The notes beneath the pieces are model-generated. The model was not told the origin of the DNA and did no database searches. It was given only the letters and a program-made list of their open reading frames with translations. From JAAYZX01 sp040770645 (GTDB lineage Bacteria > Actinomycetota > Thermoleophilia > RBG-16-64-13), in contig JAXGIS010000001.1 in NCBI GenBank assembly GCA_040770645.1, positions 124,001 to 188,000 on the forward strand: DNA of 64,000 nt, in the 5' to 3' direction. The position numbers were made by a program, and so were the translations under genes. Of this stretch, positions 1 through 10,454 are shown one piece after another. Within the stretch, counting starts at the first letter, position 1. Every line of letters starts with the position of its first letter.

Positions 1-35
1 TGGGCCCGGAACCCCGTTTATCAGGAAGTGACTAT

Positions 36-1571
36 TTGAATCAGCCCGCCTCTCCCATGTTGAATGGCGAGTTGCGACGGCAACGCTGGCGAGTGCTCAG
101 CCTTACTTCCATAGGCATGTTCATGGGTACGCTCGATGGCACCATCGTGGCCGTGGCCCTGCCCGTGCTCAGCCCGGCGTTGCGCCTAACCTACTCAGAG
201 GCCCTGTGGGTGCAGGCAGCCTATCTGTTGGCGGTCAGTGTCTTTCTCATACCTTTGGGTCGTGTGGCCGATCGGCACGGCCGCATGCGTCTATATCTGG
301 TCGGCATCGGGATCTTTGGCGTGTTTTCTCTGGCCTGCTCCCTTGCCACCAACGGAATCCTACTAATAGTCGCCCGCTGCCTTCAGGGACTGGGTGCGTC
401 TTTCACCGCAGCCACCTCTCCGGCGTTGGTCACGGAGGCTTTTCCACCGGAGCAGAGGGGCCGCGGGTTGGGATTGAACGCCAGCGCCGGCTTCCTGGGG
501 CTCATGGCCGGCCCTCCTCTGGGTGGTTTTATTGTTACGCACGCCGATTGGCGTTGGATTTTTCTCATCAACGTGCCCATCTCCATTCTCACTCTGGCCA
601 ACGGCTGGCTTCTCATGCGCACCCAGAAACGGGAACAGGAGGACGCTGCAGGACGTAGTCACCCGGGCGTTGCGGGTCATGGGCCGGTACGGGCCGAGGG
701 GATCCGCATCAGAGATATTATGGACTGGCCGGGTATCGCCCTGCTTTCCACCTCCCTCGTAGCGCTGGTGGTGCCGCTCACCTTCGTTCCGTTTTGGGGA
801 TGGCTGAGCGCACCCACCTTGGGGTTGCTGGCAGCTTCGGTGGTGTTACTGACCGCTTTCTGCATTGTGGAAGGGAGGGTTGCAAATCCTGTACTCGATT
901 TGAGGCTGGTGCGCCGTAATCGAGCTTTTGCTGCAGGCAGCCTCGCCGCCCTTCTCAACTTCGCGGCCAGCTACGGCGTAACAGTATTCACCGCGGTCTT
1001 TCTGGAAGTGGCTCAGGGATCATCTGCGCAACGTGCCGGGTTGCTTCTGCTCATTCAACCTGTGTTCATGGCCGGTCTGTCCCCGGTTTTCGGTTTCGTG
1101 TCTGATCGCATTGGCTCGCGCATCCCTGCCACGGGCGGCATGCTTGTGGCAGCGGCCGGCATGGTTCAACTGGGCTGCCTACCCGCTTCGAGCCCCGCAT
1201 GGCGTATTCTTCTGGCTCTCGGTACCGTCGGATTGGGCATGGCTGCGTTTGGGTCACCCAACACCTCTGCGGTGATGGGCTCGGTGGAGCGATCGCAGCT
1301 CAGCCTGGCCGCAGGGTTTCTCGGTACGGTGCGGACGGTTGGGCAGAGCGTCTCTGTGGCGTTGCTCGGTGCTATAACCGCCTCCGGTCTGGGTCCCACC
1401 GGAGGCCGAGTTCTCTTCCTCGGCGAGGAGGCGAGCCGGCAAGCCGTACAATCCTTTGCAGCCGGTTATCGAACCGCGATGTTTTTGTCGGCGGGCATCG
1501 CCGTTGCGGCAGCCGTCGTCTCGCTGGTACGGGGGCCTCGACAAACGGGCGGGGATAACAGTGCTGGATGA
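36..1571 (+). CDS. MFS drug exporter, DHA2 (EmrB/QacA) type
   Basis: Predicted proton-coupled exporter in the cytoplasmic membrane. The 511-residue protein is mostly hydrophobic, with about 13-14 membrane segments, as usual for the DHA2 branch. Helix 1 carries GTLDGTIVAVALP with an embedded acid (D34), typical of 14-helix exporters. The loop between helices 2 and 3 reads GRVADRHGRMR (75-85), the MFS signature, and helix 5 carries GPPLGG (159-164), the antiporter motif. The TTG start is chosen because AGGAAGTG lies just upstream; an ATG at 57 is an in-frame alternative. The substrate cannot be read from the sequence. A broken nitrilase gene follows on the same strand. Confidence 0.88.
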   Translation: MNQPASPMLNGELRRQRWRVLSLTSIGMFMGTLDGTIVAVALPVLSPALRLTYSEALWVQAAYLLAVSVFLIPLGRVADRHGRMRLYLVGIGIFGVFSLACSLATNGILLIVARCLQGLGASFTAATSPALVTEAFPPEQRGRGLGLNASAGFLGLMAGPPLGGFIVTHADWRWIFLINVPISILTLANGWLLMRTQKREQEDAAGRSHPGVAGHGPVRAEGIRIRDIMDWPGIALLSTSLVALVVPLTFVPFWGWLSAPTLGLLAASVVLLTAFCIVEGRVANPVLDLRLVRRNRAFAAGSLAALLNFAASYGVTVFTAVFLEVAQGSSAQRAGLLLLIQPVFMAGLSPVFGFVSDRIGSRIPATGGMLVAAAGMVQLGCLPASSPAWRILLALGTVGLGMAAFGSPNTSAVMGSVERSQLSLAAGFLGTVRTVGQSVSVALLGAITASGLGPTGGRVLFLGEEASRQAVQSFAAGYRTAMFLSAGIAVAAAVVSLVRGPRQTGGDNSAG

Positions 1572-1649
1572 TTGGGCAGAATGCTGATGACAGACGGGTA
1601 GCCGGCCCAGCGTGTGAAGGCGGGTCCCAACGTGGAGGAATGGGCATCG

Positions 1650-2533
1650 ATGAGCAGGTCTTTGAAAGTGGCTGCAGTGCAGATCGCTCCGGTCTTGGGA
1701 AATACGCGTGCAAACGTGGACGACTGCCTTCACCGCCTGCACGAATGTGCCGACGGGGGTGTTGAACTTGTCGTTTTCCCGGAGTGTTGCCTAACAGGGT
1801 ATGCGTACGATAGTCGCGACGACGTACACCGTGTTGCTGAGGAAGTGTCTGGGGACGCCGTGCAGGCAGTGGCGGCGGCATGCCGTGAGAGGGAATCGGC
1901 GCGGTGGTTGGCTTTCTGGAGAGAGACGGGGACCGGATCTACAACTCCATTGCGTTGATAGAAGCGGATCGGGACATAACCATCTATCGCAAGACGCATC
2001 TTCCCTTGTTGGGAGGCGATCGTTTCACCTGTGCGGGCGAGCAGCCGTTCTCGGTGGTGGAGACTCGATGGGGTCGGGTGGGCCTACTTGTCTGTTACGA
2101 CATGAGGTTTCCGGAACCGGCTCGTGTTCTTGCGCTTCTCGGCGCTCAGGTGATTGTGCAGCCCACGAATCTACCGCGGGGCGGAGAGGCCCACGCGGAC
2201 TTCATCTTGCGAACGAGGGCGTGTGAGAATCGGGTGTGGGTTGTGTCTGCGAATAGAGTGGGGGAAGATGCCGGGTTCGCTTTCATTGGTAGGTCGCAAA
2301 TCATAGCTCCCACGGGAGAGGTGCTGGTCGAGGCGTCGAAGACCCAAGAGGAGGTAATCACCGCAACCATCGACCCTGCACTGGCATCGCAAAAGGACCT
2401 TGTGATGGTCCCTGGTGCGTACGAGATGCATCTTCTGAACCACCGACGCCCGGAACTTTACTCACCCATCTGCGGTGGCAGAGAGCGGGGCCTTCACACT
2501 CAGGCGGCCGGCCCTGAGGGGCCGGCCGCCTGA
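1650..2533 (+). CDS. Carbon-nitrogen hydrolase (nitrilase family), frameshifted
   Basis: Nitrilase-superfamily amidase hydrolysing a C-N bond of an amide or N-carbamoyl compound. The Glu-Lys-Cys triad is visible in two frames: Glu in VVFPECCLTGYAY (frame starting at 1650), then Lys in YRKTHLP and Cys in LLVCYDMRFPEP (frame read from about 1904). The frames join near 1890-1905 if one base is restored in the gcgcggtgg stretch, giving an ordinary protein of about 294 residues. The ATG at 1650 is preceded by GGAGG at 1634-1638. The last residues are encoded by the left arm and loop of a terminator hairpin. A single sequencing error is more likely than decay because all three catalytic residues survive. 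The substrate is unknown. Confidence 0.8.
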
Positions 2534-2536
2534 GTG
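2497..2536. terminator. Bidirectional hairpin between convergent genes
   Basis: A perfect 18-bp GC-rich stem (2497-2514 with 2519-2536) closes a TGAG loop. It lies at the convergent ends of the nitrilase (plus) and GAPDH (minus). The right arm contains the nitrilase stop codon at 2531-2533. There is no long T-tract, but TTTCTGTTTT follows at about 2551 on the plus strand. Confidence 0.8.
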
Positions 2537-2562
2537 AAAGAGCGAAGGCGTTTCTGTTTTGC

Positions 2563-3777
2563 TTACAGGTTCTGGGCGATATAGGTGGTCAACTCGCCCA
2601 TGCGATGAGTGTAGCTACCGAGCTCATTGTCGTACCAACCGAAAATCTTGGCATGAGTCACGGGGATTGGGACTGTGTCATTGGTGCCTGGGAGCTTCAC
2701 ATTGAGGAAGCCGGTGCGAGTGTGTGTCTCAAGGGCTTCGATGACCACAGCTGCATCCTCGCCAATCATGTCGCTCGAGACATTCTGCTCGTAGCTGACT
2801 TTGACTAGGCCCTTGGCCGGTCCAGCGGCAGCCTTCTCGTAGAGTTCGTTGATGCTGTCCTGGGTGATGCTGGGCTTGCCGTCGGGAGTCATCTCCGATT
2901 GGAAGGTGGCGTTGAGAACGATGAGGCTGGCGGTGTTGGTGGGTATGCGCAGTGAGTCGGCCATGAATCCAATGTGCCCCATGGAGGGCATGACAGGCTC
3001 CAGTGCCTTGGCGGCATTGGTGGACGTGATGATGATGTTGTTGAACGTGGACCGTTTCTTGCGGAGATCCTTCTCGTCCTCTTTGGGAACGGAGTCCAAG
3101 ACGGACTGAGTGTTGGTGGCGGCGTGTACCGTACCCATGCCGGCGGTCAGCATGTTCGCCGTGGTCTCGTTTTCGAGCAGGGGTTTCAGCATGTGGGCCA
3201 AGCCTGTGGTGGTGCATGAAGCGGCTGAGATCACCAGATGCTTCCCGGGGACGTATTGCTCATGATTGATGCCGTAGATCAGCATCAAGGAATCGTCCGG
3301 CATGGACTTGGACTTGTCCTTGATCTTGAAGGCAGAGCTGTTGATGACCACCTTGGCCCCACCCAAGAGGTGTCCGCGGATCGAGCCTTTCTTCTCATCC
3401 TCTGCGGGGGTGGTGGGATCCTGGAACTTGCCGGAGCAATCAACCACGATCTCGACGCCGTAATCGCGCCAGTTGATGTCCTTGGGATTGCGTGCGGTAC
3501 GCAGTATCCGAACTTCTTTGCCGTGGATCTTCATGAGGCCGGCGTTTTCGTCCACGATCTCGACATCCGGCTTGCCGTTGTGGCCTAGCAGGTAACGGTA
3601 CAAGGGGCCGTACGTGCTGTCCTTGCACAGGTACTGCGCTACAGCGTCCAGGGACTTACCGATGCCACGACCCGCATTCATCACGAACGAGTCGAAGACA
3701 CCGCGATCAAGGTGGTACCAGAGGGTCAACTTGCCGATTCGGCCGAGTGCGTTGATACCCAGAGCGCGACTACTCAT
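2563..3777 (-). CDS. gap: Glyceraldehyde-3-phosphate dehydrogenase, long atypical form
   Basis: Phosphorylating GAPDH of glycolysis/gluconeogenesis (cytosolic). The ATG at 3777 is chosen over the longer open frame because AAGGAGG sits 8 bases upstream and the product then begins MSSRALGINALGRIGK, the NAD-binding start. The product is 404 residues against about 335 for ordinary GAPDH, with insertions spread through both domains. The catalytic Cys is in SAASCTTTGLAH, where most GAPDHs have SCTTNCLAP, so the conserved Asn-Cys is Thr-Gly. The catalytic His is in TVHAATNTQ, and the C-terminal WYDNELGSYTHR matches the usual WYDNEWGYSNR. The start overlaps the stop of the upstream PPDK-like gene as ATGA, so the two are probably translated together. 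Family assignment is firm; cofactor and direction are not. Confidence 0.9.
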   Translation of the reverse strand: MSSRALGINALGRIGKLTLWYHLDRGVFDSFVMNAGRGIGKSLDAVAQYLCKDSTYGPLYRYLLGHNGKPDVEIVDENAGLMKIHGKEVRILRTARNPKDINWRDYGVEIVVDCSGKFQDPTTPAEDEKKGSIRGHLLGGAKVVINSSAFKIKDKSKSMPDDSLMLIYGINHEQYVPGKHLVISAASCTTTGLAHMLKPLLENETTANMLTAGMGTVHAATNTQSVLDSVPKEDEKDLRKKRSTFNNIIITSTNAAKALEPVMPSMGHIGFMADSLRIPTNTASLIVLNATFQSEMTPDGKPSITQDSINELYEKAAAGPAKGLVKVSYEQNVSSDMIGEDAAVVIEALETHTRTGFLNVKLPGTNDTVPIPVTHAKIFGWYDNELGSYTHRMGELTTYIAQNL

Positions 3778-6700
3778 CGAGTGTCCTCCTTGCTGACAGG
3801 AAAATCCTGACCTGTGTTGTTCCCCCTGCCTTCTTGTCCCCGGTGGGCCTGTGTCGTTGGTTCGGCTACCTCCCGCTTCCCGAAGAAGATCTGACCTGTG
3901 CGGCCGTCTATGCTCAGCCAATCTCCCGCGCTCAGCGTCCTCCCCGCCAAGCGCGCGGTCCCGACCACTTCATCGACTTCCAGATCTCGGCAATCCACCA
4001 CGGCAGTCTTGCCGAGCCGCTTCGCGGTCACGGCGGCGTGCGAGGTGGCTCCCCCTCTAGCCGTGAGGAGCCCCTGTGCGCGCACAATCATAGCGATTTC
4101 TTCGGGGACTGTGTCGGGTCTTATCAGCACCACGCCGGTCTCGGGGTCGGATTCCAGCAGTGTGTCGATTTGTTGGGCGTTGACGGCCACTCTGCCGGAG
4201 AACGCCCCGCCCGAAACGCCTATCCCAACAGCGTCGGGGCGGGGAAGACGGGTGCCTTCCGGGCGGGCGAACAGCGGCAGGTCCTCGCCCGTGTCCCCGA
4301 CCATGGACCGTTTCTGCAGGATATAGAGATCATCGGCTCGCGGAGATTCAAAAGTGAATTCGATCTCCTGCGGATCGTACTCCTTACCGCTGACCAAGTC
4401 TTGTGCCACCTCGAGAAGGCGTTCATAGACCGCCGGGAAGCGGCTCTCGAGGCTGAAGCGAACGCCGCGGTATGCAGGGCTGGCGCGTCGCTGGGCTTCA
4501 GAAATGGGCAGAGGGAAGACAAGGCCGCCCACCAAGTCTTCTCCCTGGACACCCACCGCGAAATCCCCGAACAGGCGCACCTGGCGCCCGTGCGACTCAA
4601 GCAGGCTGCGTGTGAAGGTAACCCCTGCGCCGGATTCCCGGCTACGGTTGCCGTACACCATGCGTTGGATGATGACAGCGGTACCCCAATGATCGGAGAC
4701 GCCCATGTAATGTCGGTAGAATCGGGCCGGGGGAGAGTGCCAGGAATCCAGCACCCGGCCGACCGCTGCAATGACCTGGAGGAAAGGATCATCGATGAAG
4801 ACCACTCCCAGTTCTTGGGCACGTGCTTTGTAAGCGAGTGCTATTTCTCGCATTTGTTCCTGCGAGAACTGGAGCTTCCTGGAGATACGATGTTGGCTTT
4901 TGAAGTGGGCCATGATCTCATCAAACACGTCACGGTCGACGCCGGCCGACATAGCCCACGATTGCACGAAACGACGATATGAATCCCAAACTTCGCCCCA
5001 AGCGGCGGCCCCGTGTTTGGCAGCTATCTCGGCCGTGAGTTCGTCGTTCGACCCCACATCGATGAGCGTGAGCATGAGGCGGCATGGATATGGCGGCGCC
5101 GGAACGGATGGAGAGAGTGAGCGGTCGTTCCGGGTCTCCCAGGCGATAACCGGTCATTTCCTCCAGCTGGGCCAAGGCGTGGCGAATTCGGGCGACAGTG
5201 TGCTCGTAGAGGTCGATGATCCATGGCCGGGGCGACGTTGTAGAAGTTCTGTGGTCAGCACAAATCCTTCCGGCACGTGGTAGCCGTACGAGAACATCTC
5301 TTTGAGCCCCAGCGCTGTATCCCAGGGTCATCTGGCTATCGATTCCGGGCTGTAGTTTGTGAGGCCACGAGACCAGTCTGTCGGGGTCGTAGTTCATCAT
5401 GCGGGTCCAGGTCCGGCTCCGACAGCCTCTCTCCAAGGTCGATGAGGTGGCGGAGAGCGTTGCTCACGTAGCGATCCAGGCTTTGTAGGCCAGGCGTCGC
5501 TACCACGAACTCACGCAATACGGCCTCAGCGAGCGCGTCAGGCTCCGAGTCCCCGGTCCACGCATTGGTGTTGTCTCGAGCCAGAATGACACGTAGGGCA
5601 TGGTCGTAGGTGTGGGTGGAGAGGCGGACCAAGTCGGAGACGCCCTGCGCGAGGAACTGGAACGTGTTCTTACACTGTGCGTAGGTGAAGGGGTGAGCGG
5701 CACCCTCTCGCAGTAGGGTGAGGTTGGCGTGCGGGCTTTGGGAGTGTATTCCGTCGATGGCGAGGGCTCGGGCGAAGTGCTCCAGATTGGGCGCAATCCC
5801 GGCGCAGTGAAGCTCGGCTTACGTATTGGTCGGTGATCTCAGCGGCGATCTCCTCCAGAGCTTGCTCACCAACGTCTCTATACGGAAAGACAGTCCCAAA
5901 GCGTCGAACTTGGGTTCTCGGTAGGTTCCGTACATGGACGGGATGCCGGCAGCAAATGTGACGCTTGTGAAAGATGTTCTCCTGCCCCTCGGAAGCCGCC
6001 GAGCTGAGGATGACAGGTTCTCAAGCTCTCCAGAACACTGAGTGCGGCGCCCAGCAGCGTTTCCCGCGCACGAGCGCGTGAGTACCGATATACCGTGGCC
6101 ATGATGCCCCGTTGCGGGCCCCGGAATCCTTCCTCCCAGGCGGACAGAGCCTGTGTGAAGGCCTCGCGGGTGTCCTTCGGGATGGCGGTAAGGGTTTCTA
6201 CCTGCCCTCCCAGGTTTCGAGGTGAGGCGGAGTACTTGATCTCCAGCAATTCCAGCATGCGCTTGAGGAGGGCCAATCGTCGATAATCGTCGGACTTGGC
6301 GAGAGGCCGGTGACGGCATTGTGCGGGCCCTGGGCCAGTTCCTTCTCTGCGGTGATTGCGGCCAGTGTATTCGGTGACACGTACGGGGCGAGAAGGCTCT
6401 CGTCCGGTGTCTTCCAGTATTGGAGAACGGCTCGTGTGAAATCAATCAGGCGGCTGGACGACTCGCGTGAACTTGTTTGCGAAGTACCTGCATCAATGTG
6501 TCTTTGCGGCCGCAGATCTCGTCTATCTCGGTCGACACGGACCTCAGCTCACCCTCGGCCCCGATCTCGTTGAAGTAGACCGGAAACGAGCGGAGCAGTT
6601 GTTTGATCACGGAGTACACGGGCCCGAAGTCGGAGTTCAGTAATGCCGTGATGTCTTTCTGGAATAGATCGGTGTCGGCGATGAAGGCACCACCCAACCG

Positions 6701-7974
6701 GAGTTGCACGGCAAGCGCGGAGGCGAGACGTTCGTAGAGCGCGGGGTTAGATTGGATGATGCGCATCCAGCAGCGGATATTGGCCAGATGATAAGGATTG
6801 ACGAGCGTCTGCCATTCGTCCGTGGCACCGCAAACATCGGGATACTCGAAATCCCACGAGAGTAAGTCGTCAGTGATACGGTCGGCCGCTCCAGCCGCTC
6901 CGGCTTCGCCGATGGCGACCCCAATAGCCTGGTAGCACTGGAGGCGCATCTCGGGGAACAGCCGCTCCCGTTGGTGGAAGAAGCCGGCGAGGCGTCGCAG
7001 AATACGGTGAAAGTGTACGTGTCCGGAGGGTTGGATCAATGCCCGCACCACTGTCAGGAGTTCCACCATCACCTCGCGCTGACGCAGGCCCAGGGTGTTG
7101 TCCTTCAGCAGGAATAGGCAAACCGAGAATCGGTCCTCCAGGCTCTGTACGCGGAAGATCTGTTCTATGATGGAGTTCACGATCTCCGAGAACATCGGGA
7201 ATTGGGCAGACACCATTTCTTGGGCCGATACGGCCAAGGTTCTCCCGGCTAAATCTTCCATGCGGGCTGCGGTGGCAAAGTCGAAAAGCGCCGCTATGTC
7301 CGCCATGTGTCTCAAGCGCACTTCGCGGGATTGAGCCCATTTGGCCACGTCCAGATGCTCTTCGATTTTGAGATAGCCCAGCCGAAGCACCTGCCGATAC
7401 AGGGCTACCAGTCGAGACGCAACCCGCTGAGTCTCCAGATCGTCGGGACCGGCGGCTTCTGCCAAGGCGAGCGCGGCTTGAGCCAGCGCGCGTAGGGGTT
7501 TGTCGCGCTCGAGGAAAGACACCGGTATCTTGGGCAACATATCTCGGAGGGCGTCGGCGATTGGGCCACCGAGTGGAACGTAGTCCGCTCCATGGGGTCC
7601 CGAGAGCATTTCCCCATACCACAGCAACAGCTGACGCAGGGTTGTGTGGTCCCCGCTCCTCCGGAAGTGGGGCGCGGAGCAGACTGAGGACGATCTCCAA
7701 CAGCAACTCGGCCAGATGTTGCCTCTCGGGGTGCGTGTCGAAGTAGGTCCAATCGCGAAGCAAGATGGTCTGGAGGCCGTCGATGACGGTTCCGGCGTTG
7801 CGATACTTGTGGAAGTACTCTTCGAGTGTTTCGCGAAGCAGCTCGCGGGGTCCGCGGTGACGGCGATCGCTTGAGGAGCACGAAGAAGCGCTCGGGGATC
7901 TGGGGGGCAACGGCGGTTCCGGCGATATTTGCTCGGAGTGCGTCAGAGTCGACGGGCAGGCTATGCGGATTCAC
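3774..7974 (-). pseudogene. Very large PPDK/PEP-synthase-related protein, broken by about ten frameshifts
   Basis: Piecing together all three minus frames gives one protein of about 1,390 residues. The N-terminal two thirds (7974 to about 5450) is a largely helical region I do not recognise. It is followed by a pyruvate phosphate dikinase ATP-grasp domain: PDRLVSWPHKLQPGID near 5380, YGYHVPEGFVLTTELL near 5270, SIRSGAAISMP near 5100 and MLTLIDVGSND near 5070. A swivelling phosphohistidine domain follows, with TARGGATSHAA near 4040 carrying the catalytic His. The C-terminal PEP/pyruvate barrel of true PPDK is absent. Frame changes fall near 7890, 7630, 6455, 6280, 5990, 5870, 5810, 5420, 5315, 5230 and 5090. 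Protein-like sequence persists across every break, so local sequencing error or very recent decay are both possible. The stop overlaps the GAPDH start as ATGA. The GTG start at 7974 lies 25 bases after the CorC-like gene. Confidence 0.72.
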
Positions 7975-7999
7975 GGGGCATCACTCACGAATGGGTTCC

Positions 8000-9342
8000 T
8001 CATCGCCTCCGGCGAGCTCGTGTCTGGCGAAGGTTGGTCTCCACTTTCCGGCGGACTTCAGGTTGCGGTATGAGGAGGACTCGCGCAATGCGCATGCCGT
8101 CAACCTCGAGCACCTGTGCCGAGAAGTTGCCGAGCGTCACTTCGTCTCCCACCCGGGGACGTCTTGCAGCTGCTCGAACACTCGTCCGCCCAAGGTGGGG
8201 AAGCCCTCGGCCGGTAGGGAGTCCCACGGTTTCAAGGAGGTAGTCGAGCCGCGCCTGCCGTCGACCGGCGCCGTCGTCTCCCGGTTCCACGATGGGCGCA
8301 TCCTGATCGAACTCATCTTGGACCTCGCCGATCAGTTCCTCAATCACATCCTGCAGAGTGACGATGCCGCTGGTACCGCCGTGCTCATCTACCACGATAG
8401 CCAACGGAGTGCGGGCGGTTTGAAAGCGATTGAGGGCCAGTTCCACGCTCGCGCGGTCTCTCGCTATGAAGCCGACCGACCGCAGTACCGACCTGACCGG
8501 CCTCCTCCGCTGGTTGGCGCGATACAGATCCTTGACGTGAACGTAGCCTATGGTGTCATCCGAAATCATCCTCGTACACGGGGTAGCGTGTGTGGTTGGT
8601 GATGGCGATCTCGTCCAGCGCTTGGCGAAGCGGCATATTCGCGGGGAGTGCGGCCATCTCGGTACGGGAACCATCACCTGGCCCACCGTGCGATCGCCGA
8701 GCGTCAAAGCGCGGCGCATGATGGTCTGTTCCACCTCGTCAATATGGCCTCCTTCCCAGCTGGCGCTCAGGATCATGCGCTTCGTCTTCACTGTGCGCCA
8801 AGTCGGCGGCCGTGGCAGGCTTGACTCTAAGCAGTTTCAGTACGCCTTTGGTCATACCGTTGAGAATCCAGACGAACGGCCAGAACAGCCAGAAGAACCA
8901 GCGCAGTGGTAGGGCCAACGCCATCGTGGTTCCATCCGCCTTGCGGATGGCGATGGATTTGGGAACGAGTTCTCCCAGCACTATGGTTAACACCACCATA
9001 ATGAGGACGAAGAGTCAGGATGGTGGTGACGGTACCAAGGGTAGGCGATGCGGTCACTCCCATCCACATCAGCAAATCACCGAGCAGTCTGGAGAGTGCC
9101 GGTTCCCCGACCCCACCCCAAGGCCAGGGTGGCCATGGTCACACCCAGCTGGATGACGGAGAGAGATACGATTCCACTTGGTCCAGCATAGGGCGGGCCA
9201 TCCGCGCGAAGCGATTGCCATCCTCGGCCAGTTCCGTGATTCGGGTGGCCCTCGCCTTAACGATGGCGAACTCAGCGGCCACGAAGATGCCGTTGACGAC
9301 AACCAGTGCAAGGATGAGGACGATGCCCCAGCTGCTGCTCAT
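8000..9342 (-). pseudogene. CorC/HlyC-type membrane protein (CNNM-CBS-CorC_HlyC), frameshifted
   Basis: Member of the CNNM/CorC family, linked to divalent cation homeostasis at the membrane. The pieces in order are: an N-terminal membrane segment (SSWGIVLILALVVVNGIFVA, from 9342) followed by AEFAIVKARATRITEL; GVTMATLALGWG and VLGELVPKSIAIRKADG of the DUF21 domain near 9120-8960; tandem CBS domains with DDTIGYVHVKDLYRANQ and VVDEHGGTSGIVTLQDVIEE; and a C-terminal CorC_HlyC domain with VGDEVTLGNFSAQVLEVDGMRIARVLL. The order matches the family, but at least four frame changes (near 9170, 9060, 8780 and 8600) interrupt it. Corrected length would be about 445 residues, normal for the family. It is probably co-transcribed with the PPDK-like gene 25 bases downstream. 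Confidence 0.75.
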
Positions 9343-9478
9343 CGTAAACTCGCATCACCTCGGGCGCGCGAGGGGACACATGGTACTTCCGGGTTCGTCA
9401 GGAGCGCTCATATGCCTATCTCTCAGGATAGCAGATGACGCGTGTTCCGAAGCGTGATACGTAGGAAGAAGGCAACAT

Positions 9479-9514
9479 GGTGCGGCGGCGGCCCAGACGG
9501 GCCGCCGCCGCACC
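9479..9514. terminator. Perfect GC hairpin downstream of hbd
   Basis: A 16-bp perfect stem (9479-9494 with 9499-9514) closes an AGAC loop. It lies 56 bases past the stop of hbd on the minus strand and is followed on that strand by a pyrimidine-rich stretch (TTGCCTTCTTCC). It separates hbd from the CorC-like gene. Confidence 0.75.
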
Positions 9515-9569
9515 GGACTCTTCGCCCTCCAAGGATCAGGTGCGCTACCGGTCGCCGGCGACGGCGCTC

Positions 9570-10439
9570 TCAGGTGCGCTCTGCGTAGTCGTAGAACCCC
9601 TTGCCGCTCTTGCGGCCCAGCCAACCGGCCTGGACCATGCCACGGAGTAGGTCGGGCGGGTTGAAACGGGCCTCTTTGGTGTATTCGAACAGCATGTTGC
9701 CGATGTGGTAGACGATATCCAGCCCCACGAAGTCGGCCAGTTCCAGCGGCCCCATGGGTAGGTTGGCGCCCAGCTTCATGGCCGTGTCGATATCGGCGGC
9801 CGTGGCCACGCCGCTCTCGTACACCCGGACGGCATCGATGATCATGGGAATGAGTATGCGGTTCACTATGAAACTGGGGGTGTCTTTGCAGGGAACCGGT
9901 GTCCGCCCCAGCTTCTTGGTGAGCTCAATAGTGAGGTCCACCACGTCGGAGCTGGTTTGCAGCGCCGGGATGATCTCCACCAGCCTCATGACGGGCACGG
10001 GATTGAAGAAGTGCATACCCACCACGCGGTCCGGCCGACCCGAGACGGCCGCCAGTTGAGTCACGGATATGGACGAGGTATTGGTGGCAAATACCACCTC
10101 GGGTCCGCACACGGCCTCGAGTTGCTCAAATAGATTCTTTTTGGCGTCTATCTCTTCGAGGATGGCTTCAACCACGAAGTCGGCGTCAGCCATGATGGCT
10201 GCGTCGGTGGAGGTGGTGATGCGGCCCATGACATCATCGTATTCGGCCTGGGTGATTTTCTCTTTCGACAGCATCCGGCCCAAGTTCTTGGTGATGATGT
10301 TCATCCCACGTTGGATGAAGGCTTCCTGCACATCGATCACCTTGACATTGAAACCGCTCTGGGCGGCCAACTGCACAATCCCGGCCCCCATGGTGCCGGC
10401 GCCGCACACACCTATGGTCTTGATGTCGTCAACGTTCAC
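9570..10439 (-). CDS. hbd: 3-hydroxybutyryl-CoA dehydrogenase
   Basis: NAD(P)-dependent oxidation/reduction of 3-hydroxybutyryl-CoA to acetoacetyl-CoA in butyrate-type or beta-oxidation metabolism (cytosolic). The 289-residue protein has the Rossmann motif GVCGAGTMGAG near residue 10, the substrate-pocket FFNPVPVM, the VPCKDTPSFIVNR segment and the C-terminal LPMGPLELADFVGLD, all standard for HBD of about 285 residues. The GTG at 10439 is chosen because AGAGGAG lies about 8 bases upstream and the Rossmann fold begins right after; the frame stays open further upstream. A crotonase at 33052 could provide the next step. Two similar operator-like sites lie 16-100 bases upstream. Confidence 0.93.
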   Translation of the reverse strand: MNVDDIKTIGVCGAGTMGAGIVQLAAQSGFNVKVIDVQEAFIQRGMNIITKNLGRMLSKEKITQAEYDDVMGRITTSTDAAIMADADFVVEAILEEIDAKKNLFEQLEAVCGPEVVFATNTSSISVTQLAAVSGRPDRVVGMHFFNPVPVMRLVEIIPALQTSSDVVDLTIELTKKLGRTPVPCKDTPSFIVNRILIPMIIDAVRVYESGVATAADIDTAMKLGANLPMGPLELADFVGLDIVYHIGNMLFEYTKEARFNPPDLLRGMVQAGWLGRKSGKGFYDYAERT

Positions 10440-10454
10440 GCTTCGCTCCTCTGG

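Noticed and set aside
3834..4982. Long plus-strand open frame of 382 codons opposite the PPDK-like gene
   Set aside because: The minus strand carries unmistakable PPDK motifs over the same span; the plus frame has no SD or recognisable domain.
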